A stretch of DNA of 64,000 nucleotides, taken from assembly GCA_029785825.1 (NCBI GenBank), contig JAFLYY010000001.1, forward strand, positions 1,395,374-1,459,373, written 5' to 3'. The notes beneath the pieces were generated by a model, which was not told the origin of the DNA, ran no database searches, and was given only the letters and a program-made list of their open reading frames with translations. Below, one piece after another: positions 42,585 to 50,832 of this stretch (positions are counted from its first letter, which is position 1; each line of letters starts with the position of its first letter). The position numbers and the translations under genes are program-made. This stretch comes from Nitrososphaerota archaeon. GTDB taxonomy: Archaea > Thermoproteota > Nitrososphaeria > Nitrososphaerales > Gagatemarchaeaceae.

Positions 42585-43015
42585 CGTCGTCAATCAAGAA
42601 GGTGGCTGGCGGGACCACCATATTGGAGTCGGCCTTCGCCATCTACACCATGTGGACGTGGAACGCCCTAGAGGGGTGCCCTTCTGGGGGTTGCGTCGCG
42701 CCCCAACTGGGCTGGGCTGTGCCTGACCTGTTCGTCGTGCTCGCATTCGCCTTGCTGGCCGTGGGCGCCCTCGGATTCTGGGGGGCGTCAGTCGCGTACC
42801 CTGCAGGCGCCGGTCTCTCCGCGGTCTTCCTCGCACTGCTAGGGTACCTCGTCTACCTTTACGCTGGGTATCCCTCCCTTGGGGGCGCATTCTACCAGTA
42901 CACGTTCGGCGCCGTCCTGGCGGCCCTGGGCGTCGGGCTGAACCTGCTGGGGCTGAAGGACAGAAGCACCATCTCCGAACAGGCGAACCCGATGAACCTC
43001 CCCGTGTTCGGCTAG
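42581..43015 (+). CDS. Four-helix membrane protein of unknown function
   Basis: A 144-residue hydrophobic protein with four predicted helices (IKKVAGGTTILESAFAIYTMW; LFVVLAFALLAVGALGFW; LSAVFLALLGYLVYLYAGY; AVLAALGVGLNLLGL). Two Cys in the first loop (GCPSGGCV) could bind metal or form a disulfide. The start is GTG at 42581 overlapping the previous stop. Its 3' end overlaps the DUF309 gene of the other strand by four bases. Confidence 0.55.
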   Translation: MTSSIKKVAGGTTILESAFAIYTMWTWNALEGCPSGGCVAPQLGWAVPDLFVVLAFALLAVGALGFWGASVAYPAGAGLSAVFLALLGYLVYLYAGYPSLGGAFYQYTFGAVLAALGVGLNLLGLKDRSTISEQANPMNLPVFG

Positions 43016-43572
43016 ACCCGGAAGCTTGAGAAGCGGCCAGTCTGGAGGACCGTCTCGACGTTCGCCCTGAGTGCCTCCAAGTCGAATCCGCCATACCTCG
43101 GAAAGGGATAGACGACCTGAGGCTTGGCGCGCCTCAGGATGCCAGCGGCTACTTCCGCCTCTCCCTTCTGATGGTGTACGAACGCGGCGCAGACCAAGAT
43201 AATCCCTTGGAGGAGCCGCTTCTCGTCCCCCTGCTTCGACCTCCAGATCCCCTCGAGGACTTCGTGACACTCCCAGTAACGTTCCGCGTTGAAGAGGGAC
43301 CTCGCTTCGGAGAGGAGCTCGGGCTCGGGTTTGTGCTCTGGGGGCGCGCTCAGATCACGAGTGAACTCGAAGTCTGCCAAGGGGCGGACTGCTTCAATGA
43401 AGAGGTCGAAGTCTTCTCGAGTCGGAGAGAACACGTCGAGCTCGAGGCTCCCGAAGGAGGTCCACTTCGGGTTCCTGCACTGGACGCCGAGCCCCCTGGT
43501 GGCCGCCCTGGCCGAGTCCAGGAGGCTCCCTCGGGGGACCCCCTTCGCCTTCAACCCGATGAGGAACCGCAT
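43012..43572 (-). CDS. DUF309 protein
   Basis: A 186-residue protein whose last 130 residues contain the DUF309 signature: RSLFNAERYWECHEVLEGIWR with the His and Glu of a probable metal site, then LLQGIILVCAAFVHHQKGE. The family is an all-helical bundle of unknown enzymatic function. The start is ATG at 43572, leaderless after CATTAAAGCG about 29 bases before it. The N-terminal 50 residues are not recognised. Confidence 0.8.
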   Translation of the reverse strand: MRFLIGLKAKGVPRGSLLDSARAATRGLGVQCRNPKWTSFGSLELDVFSPTREDFDLFIEAVRPLADFEFTRDLSAPPEHKPEPELLSEARSLFNAERYWECHEVLEGIWRSKQGDEKRLLQGIILVCAAFVHHQKGEAEVAAGILRRAKPQVVYPFPRYGGFDLEALRANVETVLQTGRFSSFRV

Positions 43573-43767
43573 CAAGGCTGTGCTGCGCCTCTGGAACGCT
43601 TTAATGTTGAGAAACCTGTGTTTTGTCGTGGGTGATGACCAGATTAGCCGCCTGAACTTTGTGTGGAAGATCTTGAGTAGTGGAACCCACCCTTCCCCGA
43701 AGAGTCGTTTCTGTGCGGGAATCATTTTATAACCTCTGAGGGGGCGCGGCGAGTCAGGCGACGGGAT

Positions 43768-44223
43768 TTGGTCGAGCTCGACGTCACTTGCAATCTCGAG
43801 GGGTTCCGCAGGTTCCTGATCAGTAGCACCTGCAGGAGCTTCATCCCCGAGTCATACCTCCGCGACCCCGAAGTGTTCCCCGAAAAGCAAGGTGACCAGG
43901 GATCCATCTATGTTGAGGCGGTCGACAAGGTAGACCTCAAGAAGATCAGGGACATCACGTTCATCAACGCCAGAGACGTTCTCGGGATCATTTACACGTC
44001 CAAGAGCGGGAACACGAAGCTGAAGTGGCGCCAGCTCAGAGGGAGGATAGGAAGGATGTCTGGAGACGCGTCAGCCAACTCGATGGTCAACCTTTCAATG
44101 GCAAGGATACTTTCCCCAGAGGAGGTGGAGGCGATCATGGCGAATCAGCCCGGGGAGGGTGAACCTGAGCAGCCCGGGGAAGGGTCCGCGGGAGCCCAAC
44201 CCCAGCCCGACGTGTCTCAGTAA
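43768..44223 (+). CDS. Conserved-looking protein of unknown function with Pro/Gln/Glu-rich tail
   Basis: A 151-residue protein. The first 120 residues are alpha/beta and look folded (VTCNLEGFRRFLISSTCRSFIPESY, DITFINARDVLGIIY). The tail is rich in Gly, Gln, Pro and Glu and is probably flexible. TTG at 43768 follows TTTTATAAC by about 42 bases. It precedes the arcadin-1-like gene on the same strand and may belong with it. Confidence 0.6.
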   Translation: MVELDVTCNLEGFRRFLISSTCRSFIPESYLRDPEVFPEKQGDQGSIYVEAVDKVDLKKIRDITFINARDVLGIIYTSKSGNTKLKWRQLRGRIGRMSGDASANSMVNLSMARILSPEEVEAIMANQPGEGEPEQPGEGSAGAQPQPDVSQ

Positions 44224-44301
44224 CGCGACGTTTGCGCTAGTAAACTGGCTGCAAACGGTCGACGCTGCGTTTATACCTGTGGAAATCCGCTGTTTGCTGG
44301 A

Positions 44302-44637
44302 ATGGGGAAAGTAAAGGTCAGCAGGATAAGCGGGGTGACCGATCCACTTACCGGGTTCCCCGCCAAGCAGATTGAGCTAGTGGAGGTCAGGGACGCCCGC
44401 AGACCGGAGATGTTCCCGGCGAGCGACGAAGCGAGGGTCGTGCAAGGGATGGTCTCTCAGCTCCAGTCCATGGGGCTGATGCCACAGATGAGAGAAATAG
44501 GCTACTCGAAAGTTATCATGACCCTGACCGAGTCCGAATATGACATGCTTGGAATCAGGCTGGACGTCAACGAAGTTTACGAACTGGAGATACGAAATGG
44601 GTCGCTCACGCTACGGAAGGTAACGGAAGGGACCTAG
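44302..44637 (+). CDS. Arcadin-1-like protein
   Basis: A 111-residue protein with the pattern KVSRISGVTDPLTGFPAKQIELVEVRDARRP, EARVVQGMVSQLQSMGLMP and MTLTESEYDMLGIRLDVNEVYELE. This resembles arcadin-1, a small protein encoded with the archaeal actin crenactin in Thermoproteales. The likeness is recalled from memory and no crenactin gene is visible in this window, so a shared fold is likely but an actin-related function is not proven. ATG at 44302 lies 27 bases after TTTATACC. Confidence 0.55.
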   Translation: MGKVKVSRISGVTDPLTGFPAKQIELVEVRDARRPEMFPASDEARVVQGMVSQLQSMGLMPQMREIGYSKVIMTLTESEYDMLGIRLDVNEVYELEIRNGSLTLRKVTEGT

Positions 44638-44656
44638 AGGCCTTCGGAGACGAGCC

Positions 44657-45115
44657 ATGTCAGGACCCAAGTTAGGGGACAGAGCTCCCGACTTCAGCCT
44701 CAAGGCGCAGGACGGGAGGACGGTCTCGCTGCACGACTTCGCAGGGTCGAAGAACGTCGTCATCTACTTCTATCCGAAGGACTTCACAGCGGGGTGCACC
44801 GCTGAGACAAAGGCGTTCAGCGAGAACTACGATGACATCCTGAAACTGGGCGCCGAGGTCATCGGCATCAGCTCAGACTCGGTCGAGAGCCATGGCGGGT
44901 TCGCCAGCGAGTGCGGCGCCAAGTTCCTCCTGCTCTCTGACCCTGGGGGGAAAGTGAGAGAGACGTATGGGGCGAAGTCATCCCTCGGTCTAATCCCAGG
45001 GAGGGTGACGTTCGTCGTGGACAAGGAAGGGATGGTGAGGCACTCCTTCTCGTCTCAACTCAGGCCGAAGCAGCACATAGAAGAAGCAGTCACAGCGCTG
45101 AAGGCGCTTTCGTAG
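44657..45115 (+). CDS. Peroxiredoxin of the Bcp/PrxQ type
   Basis: A 152-residue AhpC/TSA family peroxiredoxin. YPKDFTAGCTAETKAF holds the peroxidatic Cys (about residue 47) with Thr three residues before it; the resolving Cys is in ASECGAKF. It reduces hydrogen peroxide and organic peroxides. ATG at 44657 lies about 20 bases after the arcadin-1-like stop. Length and motif spacing are typical of Bcp. Confidence 0.93.
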   Translation: MSGPKLGDRAPDFSLKAQDGRTVSLHDFAGSKNVVIYFYPKDFTAGCTAETKAFSENYDDILKLGAEVIGISSDSVESHGGFASECGAKFLLLSDPGGKVRETYGAKSSLGLIPGRVTFVVDKEGMVRHSFSSQLRPKQHIEEAVTALKALS

Positions 45116-45194
45116 CGGGAGTCCCACAGAACCGAAGGCGTTACGGGGTCCCTACCACTGGGGGAGCGCCGTGGCAGCCCTGCGTCTGAGATGG

Positions 45195-45284
45195 TGCGGC
45201 CTCCGGGATTCGAACCCGGGCGAATGGCTCTCTCCTCTCCGGGAATGGGAAGCCACTATCCTGACCAGGCTGGATCAAGGCCGC
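45195..45284 (-). tRNA. tRNA-Gly (CCC) with a 16 nt canonical intron
   Basis: Acceptor GCGGCCT/AGGCCGC with discriminator A, D-arm ATCC...GGAT, T-arm CCGGG-TTCGAAT-CCCGG are complete. The anticodon arm is GTGGC/GCCAT with loop TTCCCA...A interrupted between positions 37 and 38 by 16 bases (45230-45245); this is the canonical site and TTCC/GGAG pairing fits a small bulge-helix-bulge. Removal gives 74 nt. Confidence 0.9.
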
Positions 45285-45342
45285 GCCACAGGCCCCTCCG
45301 CCGGAAACAGTATAAACGAACCCGTCTCCGGCCACACCGAGG

Positions 45343-46203
45343 ATGAGCGAACAACTCCTGTCTAAGCTCGCCCCCCGGCTCAGGCGCCTTGACGAAGGTG
45401 GGTATGAGAGAGGGTACAGGACGTCGGGGGGCATGAAGAGAAGCGGAACTCACCAGTTGGTAGCGGGACTCCTCGACGGCCTGCGTATCGCCTACAGTGA
45501 GAACGTGAAAGTCCCCGGATCGGGATTAGTCGCAGACTTCGCGGTCAACGGCGTATGGCTCTTCGTCGAGCCTGTGTTTAGCGACTCGGAACTGAGAGGG
45601 CTAAGTCAGGTGAAGAAAGACTGCGTGATCGTCAGGAGGGACGTGACTCGTAGCGATCGCATGGATCACGGCATCAGGGTTCTCGGTCTTGGCGAAGAGG
45701 GAGGGGTTCAGACGATTTTCCTCGACGACCCTTCTTTCAGCTTCGACTACGCCCACATCCTCCCTAAGACGGAGAAGTGTTCGGTCATGCACGGGCACAC
45801 TTCCAGCGTCCTGGTGGAAGTCGTCGGCCGCCCCATCGAGGGGATGGTGGTCGACTTTGGTGTGGCGAAGCCTGTAGTCAGGGAGGCAGTGCGGGGGCTG
45901 GACCACAAGCTGTTCATCAACAAGAAGTATGTAACCGCCATGGACGCCAAGAGCGTCTCACTCATGTTCAACACTGTACACGGACAGTTTGCCATAAAGG
46001 CCCCCAGAGACACGACGGTCCTGTTGGATGGCGAAGCGACGGTAGAAAACCTGGCGAGGGAAGTCCTCGGGCGCGTTGCCCCTAAGATGCCCAGGAACGT
46101 GACTGCAGTCGGAGTCTACGTCTACGAAGGCCTCAACAAAGGGAGTCATGTATTGGCGAAACTACATCAGGACGGTGCGTCAGCAGGACGAAAGAAGCGG
46201 TAG
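45343..46203 (+). CDS. QueD-like 6-pyruvoyl-tetrahydropterin synthase with an extra N-terminal domain
   Basis: A 286-residue protein. Residues 125-240 form a QueD/PTPS domain: FSFDYAHILPKTEKCSVMHGHTSSVLVEVVG with three His of the zinc site, then GMVVDFGVAKPVV and GLDHKLF. It converts dihydroneopterin triphosphate to 6-carboxy-tetrahydropterin in preQ0 synthesis, or a related pterin step. The first 120 residues (HQLVAGLLDGLRIAYSENVKV, ADFAVNGVWLFVEP) are unexpected; they vaguely resemble restriction-like nuclease cores. A TATA box is 30 bases before the ATG. Next gene is queC. Confidence 0.85.
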   Translation: MSEQLLSKLAPRLRRLDEGGYERGYRTSGGMKRSGTHQLVAGLLDGLRIAYSENVKVPGSGLVADFAVNGVWLFVEPVFSDSELRGLSQVKKDCVIVRRDVTRSDRMDHGIRVLGLGEEGGVQTIFLDDPSFSFDYAHILPKTEKCSVMHGHTSSVLVEVVGRPIEGMVVDFGVAKPVVREAVRGLDHKLFINKKYVTAMDAKSVSLMFNTVHGQFAIKAPRDTTVLLDGEATVENLAREVLGRVAPKMPRNVTAVGVYVYEGLNKGSHVLAKLHQDGASAGRKKR

Positions 46204-46835
46204 TGCTTCTTTCGGGCGGGATCGACTCTGCGACCGCGCTCTATATGGTCAGGCGGCGATACTCTGTCAGGGCGCTGACCTTCAAGTACCATGGCATCGC
46301 CCGGCAGGAGCTTCGGGCGTCGGAGTCGATCGCCTCCCGGGCAGGGGTCTCGGAGCATCGGCTGGTAAGTGTCCCAGATCTGAGAGAGGCAGAAGACATC
46401 CCTGGAGCTCACTTCGACGGCCTCCCCCTCACCTACATCCCTCTCAGGAACAGCGTGTTTTACTCGTTCGCAGCCTCATATGGCGAAGAGGTGGGCGCTT
46501 CCGTCCTGGTGGGAGGTCACAATAGGGACGACCTAGAGGTCTTCCGGGATGTCACCCCCCGCTTCTTCGGCTCGCTTGAGAGGGCGTTCAGGGCAGCGTC
46601 CCCTATCTTGGACAAGAACGACCTCCGCATCCTCAGACCCCTTCGCCGGATGACGAAACCGAAGGTCATCTCACTTGCCTCCTCGCTGGGGGTGCCTCTG
46701 GAAAAGACCTGGAGCTGCCACAGAAATGGGAAGGCGCACTGCTGGAGGTGCGACGGATGCCTCGCCCGGAAGCGTTCCTTCGCCGAGGCCGGGGTACCGG
46801 ACCCTCTTTCCCCCAGCCTGGGGAAAGTTACTTAA
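46203..46835 (+). CDS. queC: QueC, 7-cyano-7-deazaguanine synthase
   Basis: A 210-residue PP-loop ATPase that turns 7-carboxy-7-deazaguanine and ammonia into preQ0, the precursor of archaeosine in tRNA. SGGIDSATALYM near the N-terminus binds ATP; the C-terminal Cys4 zinc site is CHRNGKAHCWRCDGC. GTG at 46203 overlaps the stop of the QueD-like gene, so the two are translationally linked. Length is typical. Confidence 0.93.
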   Translation: MLLSGGIDSATALYMVRRRYSVRALTFKYHGIARQELRASESIASRAGVSEHRLVSVPDLREAEDIPGAHFDGLPLTYIPLRNSVFYSFAASYGEEVGASVLVGGHNRDDLEVFRDVTPRFFGSLERAFRAASPILDKNDLRILRPLRRMTKPKVISLASSLGVPLEKTWSCHRNGKAHCWRCDGCLARKRSFAEAGVPDPLSPSLGKVT

Positions 46836-46861
46836 GGGAAGGGCGGCCAGTTCAGGGCTCC

Positions 46862-47608
46862 TTGAAGAGGCAGGAGAGGGCATCGGACGCTCTCGACTTC
46901 ATAGACGCCACCGCCGACGTGCAGTCTGAGACGTCGAAGGTTCCGATAGACGCGGGGATTGCAAACTTCAAGGTGCTGGGGACGACTGGCAGCCTAACGC
47001 TCCCCGTCGAACTTTCGATTCAGACGTCGACCGGGCTGCACAGAGGGGTACACATGAGCCGGCTGGTGAAGGCGGCCAACGGCAGAAGGCCCAGAGGGGT
47101 CGAGCAGTGGCTAAGGTTCGTTTGCAGAGAGATCAACGAGACGCAACCTGGGTCAAGCGTCACTGCAAGCTTCGACCTTCCCTTCGACGACCAGTTCGCA
47201 AAGGTCACCATGCGGGCCACCCAGCGGGGAGCAGTCACCTACCGTTATGTCGTCGACGGGATGACGGCGTGTCCCTGCTCGAAGAAGATGATAGGGATTG
47301 GGCACATGCAGCGAGCCCAGATGACCCTTGTCCTCAAGAGCGAGAGGGCGCTGGACTCGGTAGGAGTCATCCGGAGGATCAACGAGTGCTTCTCTGCCTC
47401 ACCGCGCGAGCACATGAAGAGACTAGAGGAAGCGAAGAAGATCCTGGAGGCGCAGGCCAACCCCAGGTTCGCTGAGGACCTCGTGCGTGAATGCGTGAAT
47501 CGGTTCCCCAACGCGCTCTTCGTGAGCGGGCGGTGCTTCGAGTCTATCCACGCCCACGACGCTATAGCAACATGGTCGGCACGTCCTGGGTGGATGCCCA
47601 TCCTCTAG
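46862..47608 (+). CDS. mptA: GTP cyclohydrolase IB/MptA (FolE2 family)
   Basis: A 248-residue GTP cyclohydrolase of the FolE2 type, the first enzyme of archaeal pterin and preQ0 routes. Signatures are IQTSTGLHRGVHMSRLVKA, VVDGMTACPCSKKM with the metal-binding Cys and AHDAIATW near the end; the middle SASPREHMKRLEEAK is also usual. TTG at 46862 is the preferred start because a TTACTTAAGG box is about 30 bases upstream; longer readings overlap queC. With QueD-like and QueC genes it forms a local set for 7-deazaguanine synthesis. Confidence 0.88.
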   Translation: MKRQERASDALDFIDATADVQSETSKVPIDAGIANFKVLGTTGSLTLPVELSIQTSTGLHRGVHMSRLVKAANGRRPRGVEQWLRFVCREINETQPGSSVTASFDLPFDDQFAKVTMRATQRGAVTYRYVVDGMTACPCSKKMIGIGHMQRAQMTLVLKSERALDSVGVIRRINECFSASPREHMKRLEEAKKILEAQANPRFAEDLVRECVNRFPNALFVSGRCFESIHAHDAIATWSARPGWMPIL

Positions 47609-47656
47609 AGGCCGTAGCCGAGGTTTAAATCGCAAACCCTCAGCGACCCAACCGGC

Positions 47657-48514
47657 TTGTCCGATCTCCTCGTAGGGACGTCGGGGTGGTCCTACAACGA
47701 GTGGGCGGGTGCATTCTATCCCAGCTCGACGACGAACAAGCTCGCTTACTACTCCAAGTATTACCAGACCGTCGAGGTAGACTCTTCATTCTACGCGTTC
47801 CCCTCGAAAGGGATGGTCGAGGGGTGGGCCAGATACACCCCTGAAAAGTTCGTCTTTTCAATCAAGCTCCCAAGGCAGCTCACGCATGACAAGCGGCTTG
47901 ACGCGGACAAGGGGGTCGAGGCAGACCTGGTCAGGTTCCTGGGGCTTCTCAAGCCGCTCATCGCAACCGGCAAACTGGGACCCGTCCTGGTCCAGCTCCC
48001 TCCGAGCTATGCATATCAGTCCGACTTCGCCAGGCTGAAGGGGTTCTTCGAGAGGGCTCCGGAAGACATCAGGTTCGCAGTCGAGTTTAGGCATCCGTCG
48101 TGGCTCAGAGAGGAAGTGTGGTCCTACCTGAGGGGGAGGAACGTCGCCAACGTGATAGTGGACGAGCCCCTTCTCCCTCCTGACACGGTTGTCACGGCAG
48201 ACTTCGCGTTCATCAGGTGGCATGGCAGGGGGAGCAGGCCCTGGTACAACTACAGGTATGGCGACAAGGAATTAGACAATTGGGCGCCCAAGGTGGAGGA
48301 GGTGGCCGCCAGGGTCAAGGAGACGTACGGCTACTTCAATAACCATTTCAAAGGGTTCGCCGTTGAGAACTCGTTGAAGATGCTGGAGAAGCTCGGCAGG
48401 GCCAGCTCCCAGCAACAGGACGCGAGAGAGAGAGCTACGAAGTTCATAGAGACAGGGCGGAGAGAGGAGGGGGAAGGCAGCCTGATGGAGTTCGTGGAGA
48501 AAAGAGGAAAGTGA
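47657..48514 (+). CDS. DUF72 TIM-barrel protein
   Basis: A 285-residue DUF72 protein with GTSGWSYNEWAGAFYP at the start, then YYQTVEVDSSFYAFPS, FSIKLPRQLTH, LVQLPPSY, AVEFRHPSW and the end FVEKRGK. The fold resembles a TIM barrel, but the reaction is unknown, although a link to nucleic acid modification has been proposed. TTG at 47657 follows GGTTTAAATC by 31 bases. It is followed within four bases by the NAD kinase gene. Confidence 0.9.
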   Translation: MSDLLVGTSGWSYNEWAGAFYPSSTTNKLAYYSKYYQTVEVDSSFYAFPSKGMVEGWARYTPEKFVFSIKLPRQLTHDKRLDADKGVEADLVRFLGLLKPLIATGKLGPVLVQLPPSYAYQSDFARLKGFFERAPEDIRFAVEFRHPSWLREEVWSYLRGRNVANVIVDEPLLPPDTVVTADFAFIRWHGRGSRPWYNYRYGDKELDNWAPKVEEVAARVKETYGYFNNHFKGFAVENSLKMLEKLGRASSQQQDARERATKFIETGRREEGEGSLMEFVEKRGK

Positions 48515-48518
48515 CTGC

Positions 48519-49310
48519 ATGAAGGTCAAGTTGCTCCTGGACGGCGTCAGGCCGAAGGTCGACCAGGTCCAGCTTAGAAGGACGCTGGAAGAAGCTGGGT
48601 TCACCGTGGTGAAGGGGCGAGCTGACATGGGCCTTGTGGTGGGCGGGGACGGCAGATTTGGTGATTATGGGCGGACAGAAGAAATCCCCTTGCTCTTCGT
48701 AGGTGTCAGGTCGAAGAACCCGACGGGGTCCAAGGCTTACCTGGCGGAAGCGTATTTCGACGAGCTCCCAGAGGCACTCCGCCTGGTCGCAGCCGGGGCC
48801 TACAAGATAGAAAAGCATCGTCGGCTCGAGGTCCTCAAGGACGGAAGATCGCTGGGTGAAGTTTTCACCGACGTCTACCTTCAGAGGGGGGGTGACAGCA
48901 ACTGCATACGGTACAATGTGAAGATAGACAGCACGAGTCTCAGCACTGAAGACGTAGCGATAGGCGACGGCGTGGTGGTATGCACCTCGGCCGGTTCAAC
49001 AGGCTATTACTCCTATCCAGACAAGCTTGTGGGAAACAGGATGAACCCTGGAGCGCACAGCTTTATCGGAAGGGGCGACATCGGGATATGCCACATCGCT
49101 CCATCGTTTACCGAGCGCAAAGGGAGCAATGAGCATCCCCTGAGATACACCGTCCCCTGGGGGGCCAAAGTCAGGCTCTCCTTGTTCAGGCCTGCAGATG
49201 CCAGGTTGTACGGCACCACGGGGAGTCGGGGCGGGATCAGGGTAGCAGTCGGTGAGGTGATCACGATCAGGCCGGGAAAGAAGGTCACTAGGCTGGTCTC
49301 ATTCCGGTAG
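48519..49310 (+). CDS. NAD kinase-like protein
   Basis: A 263-residue protein of the NAD(+) kinase family, which makes NADP. The family motifs are VVGGDGRFGDYG (GGDG near residue 42) and CTSAGSTGYYSYP (residues 154-166). The N-terminal part is shorter than in bacterial NAD kinases, as is common in archaea. ATG at 48519 is four bases after the DUF72 gene, so both are co-transcribed. Confidence 0.88.
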   Translation: MKVKLLLDGVRPKVDQVQLRRTLEEAGFTVVKGRADMGLVVGGDGRFGDYGRTEEIPLLFVGVRSKNPTGSKAYLAEAYFDELPEALRLVAAGAYKIEKHRRLEVLKDGRSLGEVFTDVYLQRGGDSNCIRYNVKIDSTSLSTEDVAIGDGVVVCTSAGSTGYYSYPDKLVGNRMNPGAHSFIGRGDIGICHIAPSFTERKGSNEHPLRYTVPWGAKVRLSLFRPADARLYGTTGSRGGIRVAVGEVITIRPGKKVTRLVSFR

Positions 49311-49321
49311 ACCGTAATCCG

Positions 49322-49945
49322 CTACTTCGACGGCTCTATGCCAGTCGTGATGTACTCCACCGTCTCTCCGATGTAGGTCGCATGGTCGGCGATGCGCTCT
49401 AGGTACCTCAGTATCAGCATGGAAGAAAGCGCGCACCTTATGTCCCCTTTGCCTCGGAGCGTCCCCTTGACGTTCTCTCTGTAGCTCAAGTCGATAGCGT
49501 CATCCAGAGAAGGTATCCTCCTTGCGAGCTCGACATCTCTTCGAGCGAAGGCGTCTACGCTCATCCTGATCATTTCCTGCGTCTTCTGCGCTGTCGCCGC
49601 CACCGAGCCGTGGTCGCACTTGCTCAGGTCCCCGAACACCTCGAGGACATCCGTGATGTCAAGAGCGTATCGGCCATATCTGAAGAACCCATACGATATC
49701 TCGAAGCACGCCTTGAGGAACCTGAGGTCTGACGCCACCGGCTGGTACCTCGCGATGATCTCCACGGAAAGGTCGCTCACCTGGCGGTGCAGCACCCTGA
49801 GTCGTTCCGACATCTGCTTCACCTCTTTCCCCTTCCCACCCCGCTCGTACGCTTCGATGGAGGCTGAGACCGCGGCTTGCGACAACTGCGCCATTTCGAC
49901 TAGCAGCGAATTCAGTTGGTCCAGCCCCAAGTCCATGAGCCTCAT
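49322..49945 (-). CDS. phoU: PhoU phosphate-signalling regulator
   Basis: A 207-residue helical PhoU protein: two copies of a three-helix bundle with ExxxD-type acidic patches (AFARRDVELARRIPSLDDAIDLSYREN, YLERIADHATYIGETVEYI). PhoU restrains the Pst transporter when phosphate is abundant. The ATG at 49945 is 23 bases after pstB, as the last gene of the pstSCAB-phoU operon. The order of genes is the classical one. Confidence 0.95.
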   Translation of the reverse strand: MRLMDLGLDQLNSLLVEMAQLSQAAVSASIEAYERGGKGKEVKQMSERLRVLHRQVSDLSVEIIARYQPVASDLRFLKACFEISYGFFRYGRYALDITDVLEVFGDLSKCDHGSVAATAQKTQEMIRMSVDAFARRDVELARRIPSLDDAIDLSYRENVKGTLRGKGDIRCALSSMLILRYLERIADHATYIGETVEYITTGIEPSK

Positions 49946-49968
49946 GCCCCGTCTCCTCCAGGGGACAC

Positions 49969-50832
49969 CTACAAGGCGCCTCGGATGTACTTCTCAGTCA
50001 GTGGATTCTTGGGGTTCTGGAAGACGTCTTCGGCTTGACCGAACTCGACCAGGTCTCCCTTGTAGAGGAAGGCCACGTTCCCCCCCACCCTTGCCGCCTG
50101 CTGCATGTTGTGCGTGACCAGGACGACAGTGTAGTTTTCCTTCAGCTCGACCATTAGTTCCTCGATCTTCGAGGTCGAGCCGGGGTCGAGTGCTGACGCA
50201 GGTTCGTCCATGAGGATTACTTCAGGCTTCACGGCGAGCGCACGTGCTATGCAAAGGCGCTGCTGTTGGCCCCCGGAGAGGTCTAAGGCGCTGGCCTTCA
50301 GCCTGGTGCCCACTTCATCCCAAAGGGCTGCCTTCTCGAGGCTATCTCGGACCAGTTGGTCCAGCTCGGACTTCGTCTTTGTGAGCTTATGTATCCTTGG
50401 CCCGAAAGCCACGTTGTCATAGATGGAGATGGGGAAGGGGTTAGGTTTCTGGAATACCATCCCGACCCTGGTGCGGAGGAGTATCGGGTCCACCTCTGGT
50501 GAATAGACATCGGTGCCGTCGAGAAGCACCTGGCCGGTCACGCTGAACTTCGGGACCCCGTCGTTCATCCGGTTAATCGTCCTTAGGAGGGTCGTCTTGC
50601 CGCACCCAGACGGCCCCATGAATACGGTTACCTTGTTCGGTTCGATGGAAAGCGAGACCTCCCTGAGGACTCTCCGTTCCCCGTAGAACGCGCTCAGGGC
50701 GGCGAGCCTTATCAGGCCAGTCCCTTCTCGCGTCAGTTCCTCTGATTTTTCCATAGTCGTGTCTTTTCGCTCCCGTTCGCTGCTTTCCTCTCTGCTGGAG
50801 AGGCCCGGGATGACTTTCTCTTCTTCCATCAT
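49969..50832 (-). CDS. pstB: PstB phosphate ABC transporter ATPase
   Basis: A 287-residue ABC ATPase. Walker [13 protein letters not shown], the Q-loop [17 protein letters not shown] (a PstB trademark), signature [19 protein letters not shown], Walker [14 protein letters not shown] and the switch His (VTHNMQQA) are all present. Energises phosphate import with PstA and PstC. ATG at 50832; its first base adjoins the pstA stop. The first 30 residues are not part of the ATPase fold. Confidence 0.97.
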   Translation of the reverse strand: MMEEEKVIPGLSSREESSERERKDTTMEKSEELTREGTGLIRLAALSAFYGERRVLREVSLSIEPNKVTVFMGPSGCGKTTLLRTINRMNDGVPKFSVTGQVLLDGTDVYSPEVDPILLRTRVGMVFQKPNPFPISIYDNVAFGPRIHKLTKTKSELDQLVRDSLEKAALWDEVGTRLKASALDLSGGQQQRLCIARALAVKPEVILMDEPASALDPGSTSKIEELMVELKENYTVVLVTHNMQQAARVGGNVAFLYKGDLVEFGQAEDVFQNPKNPLTEKYIRGAL

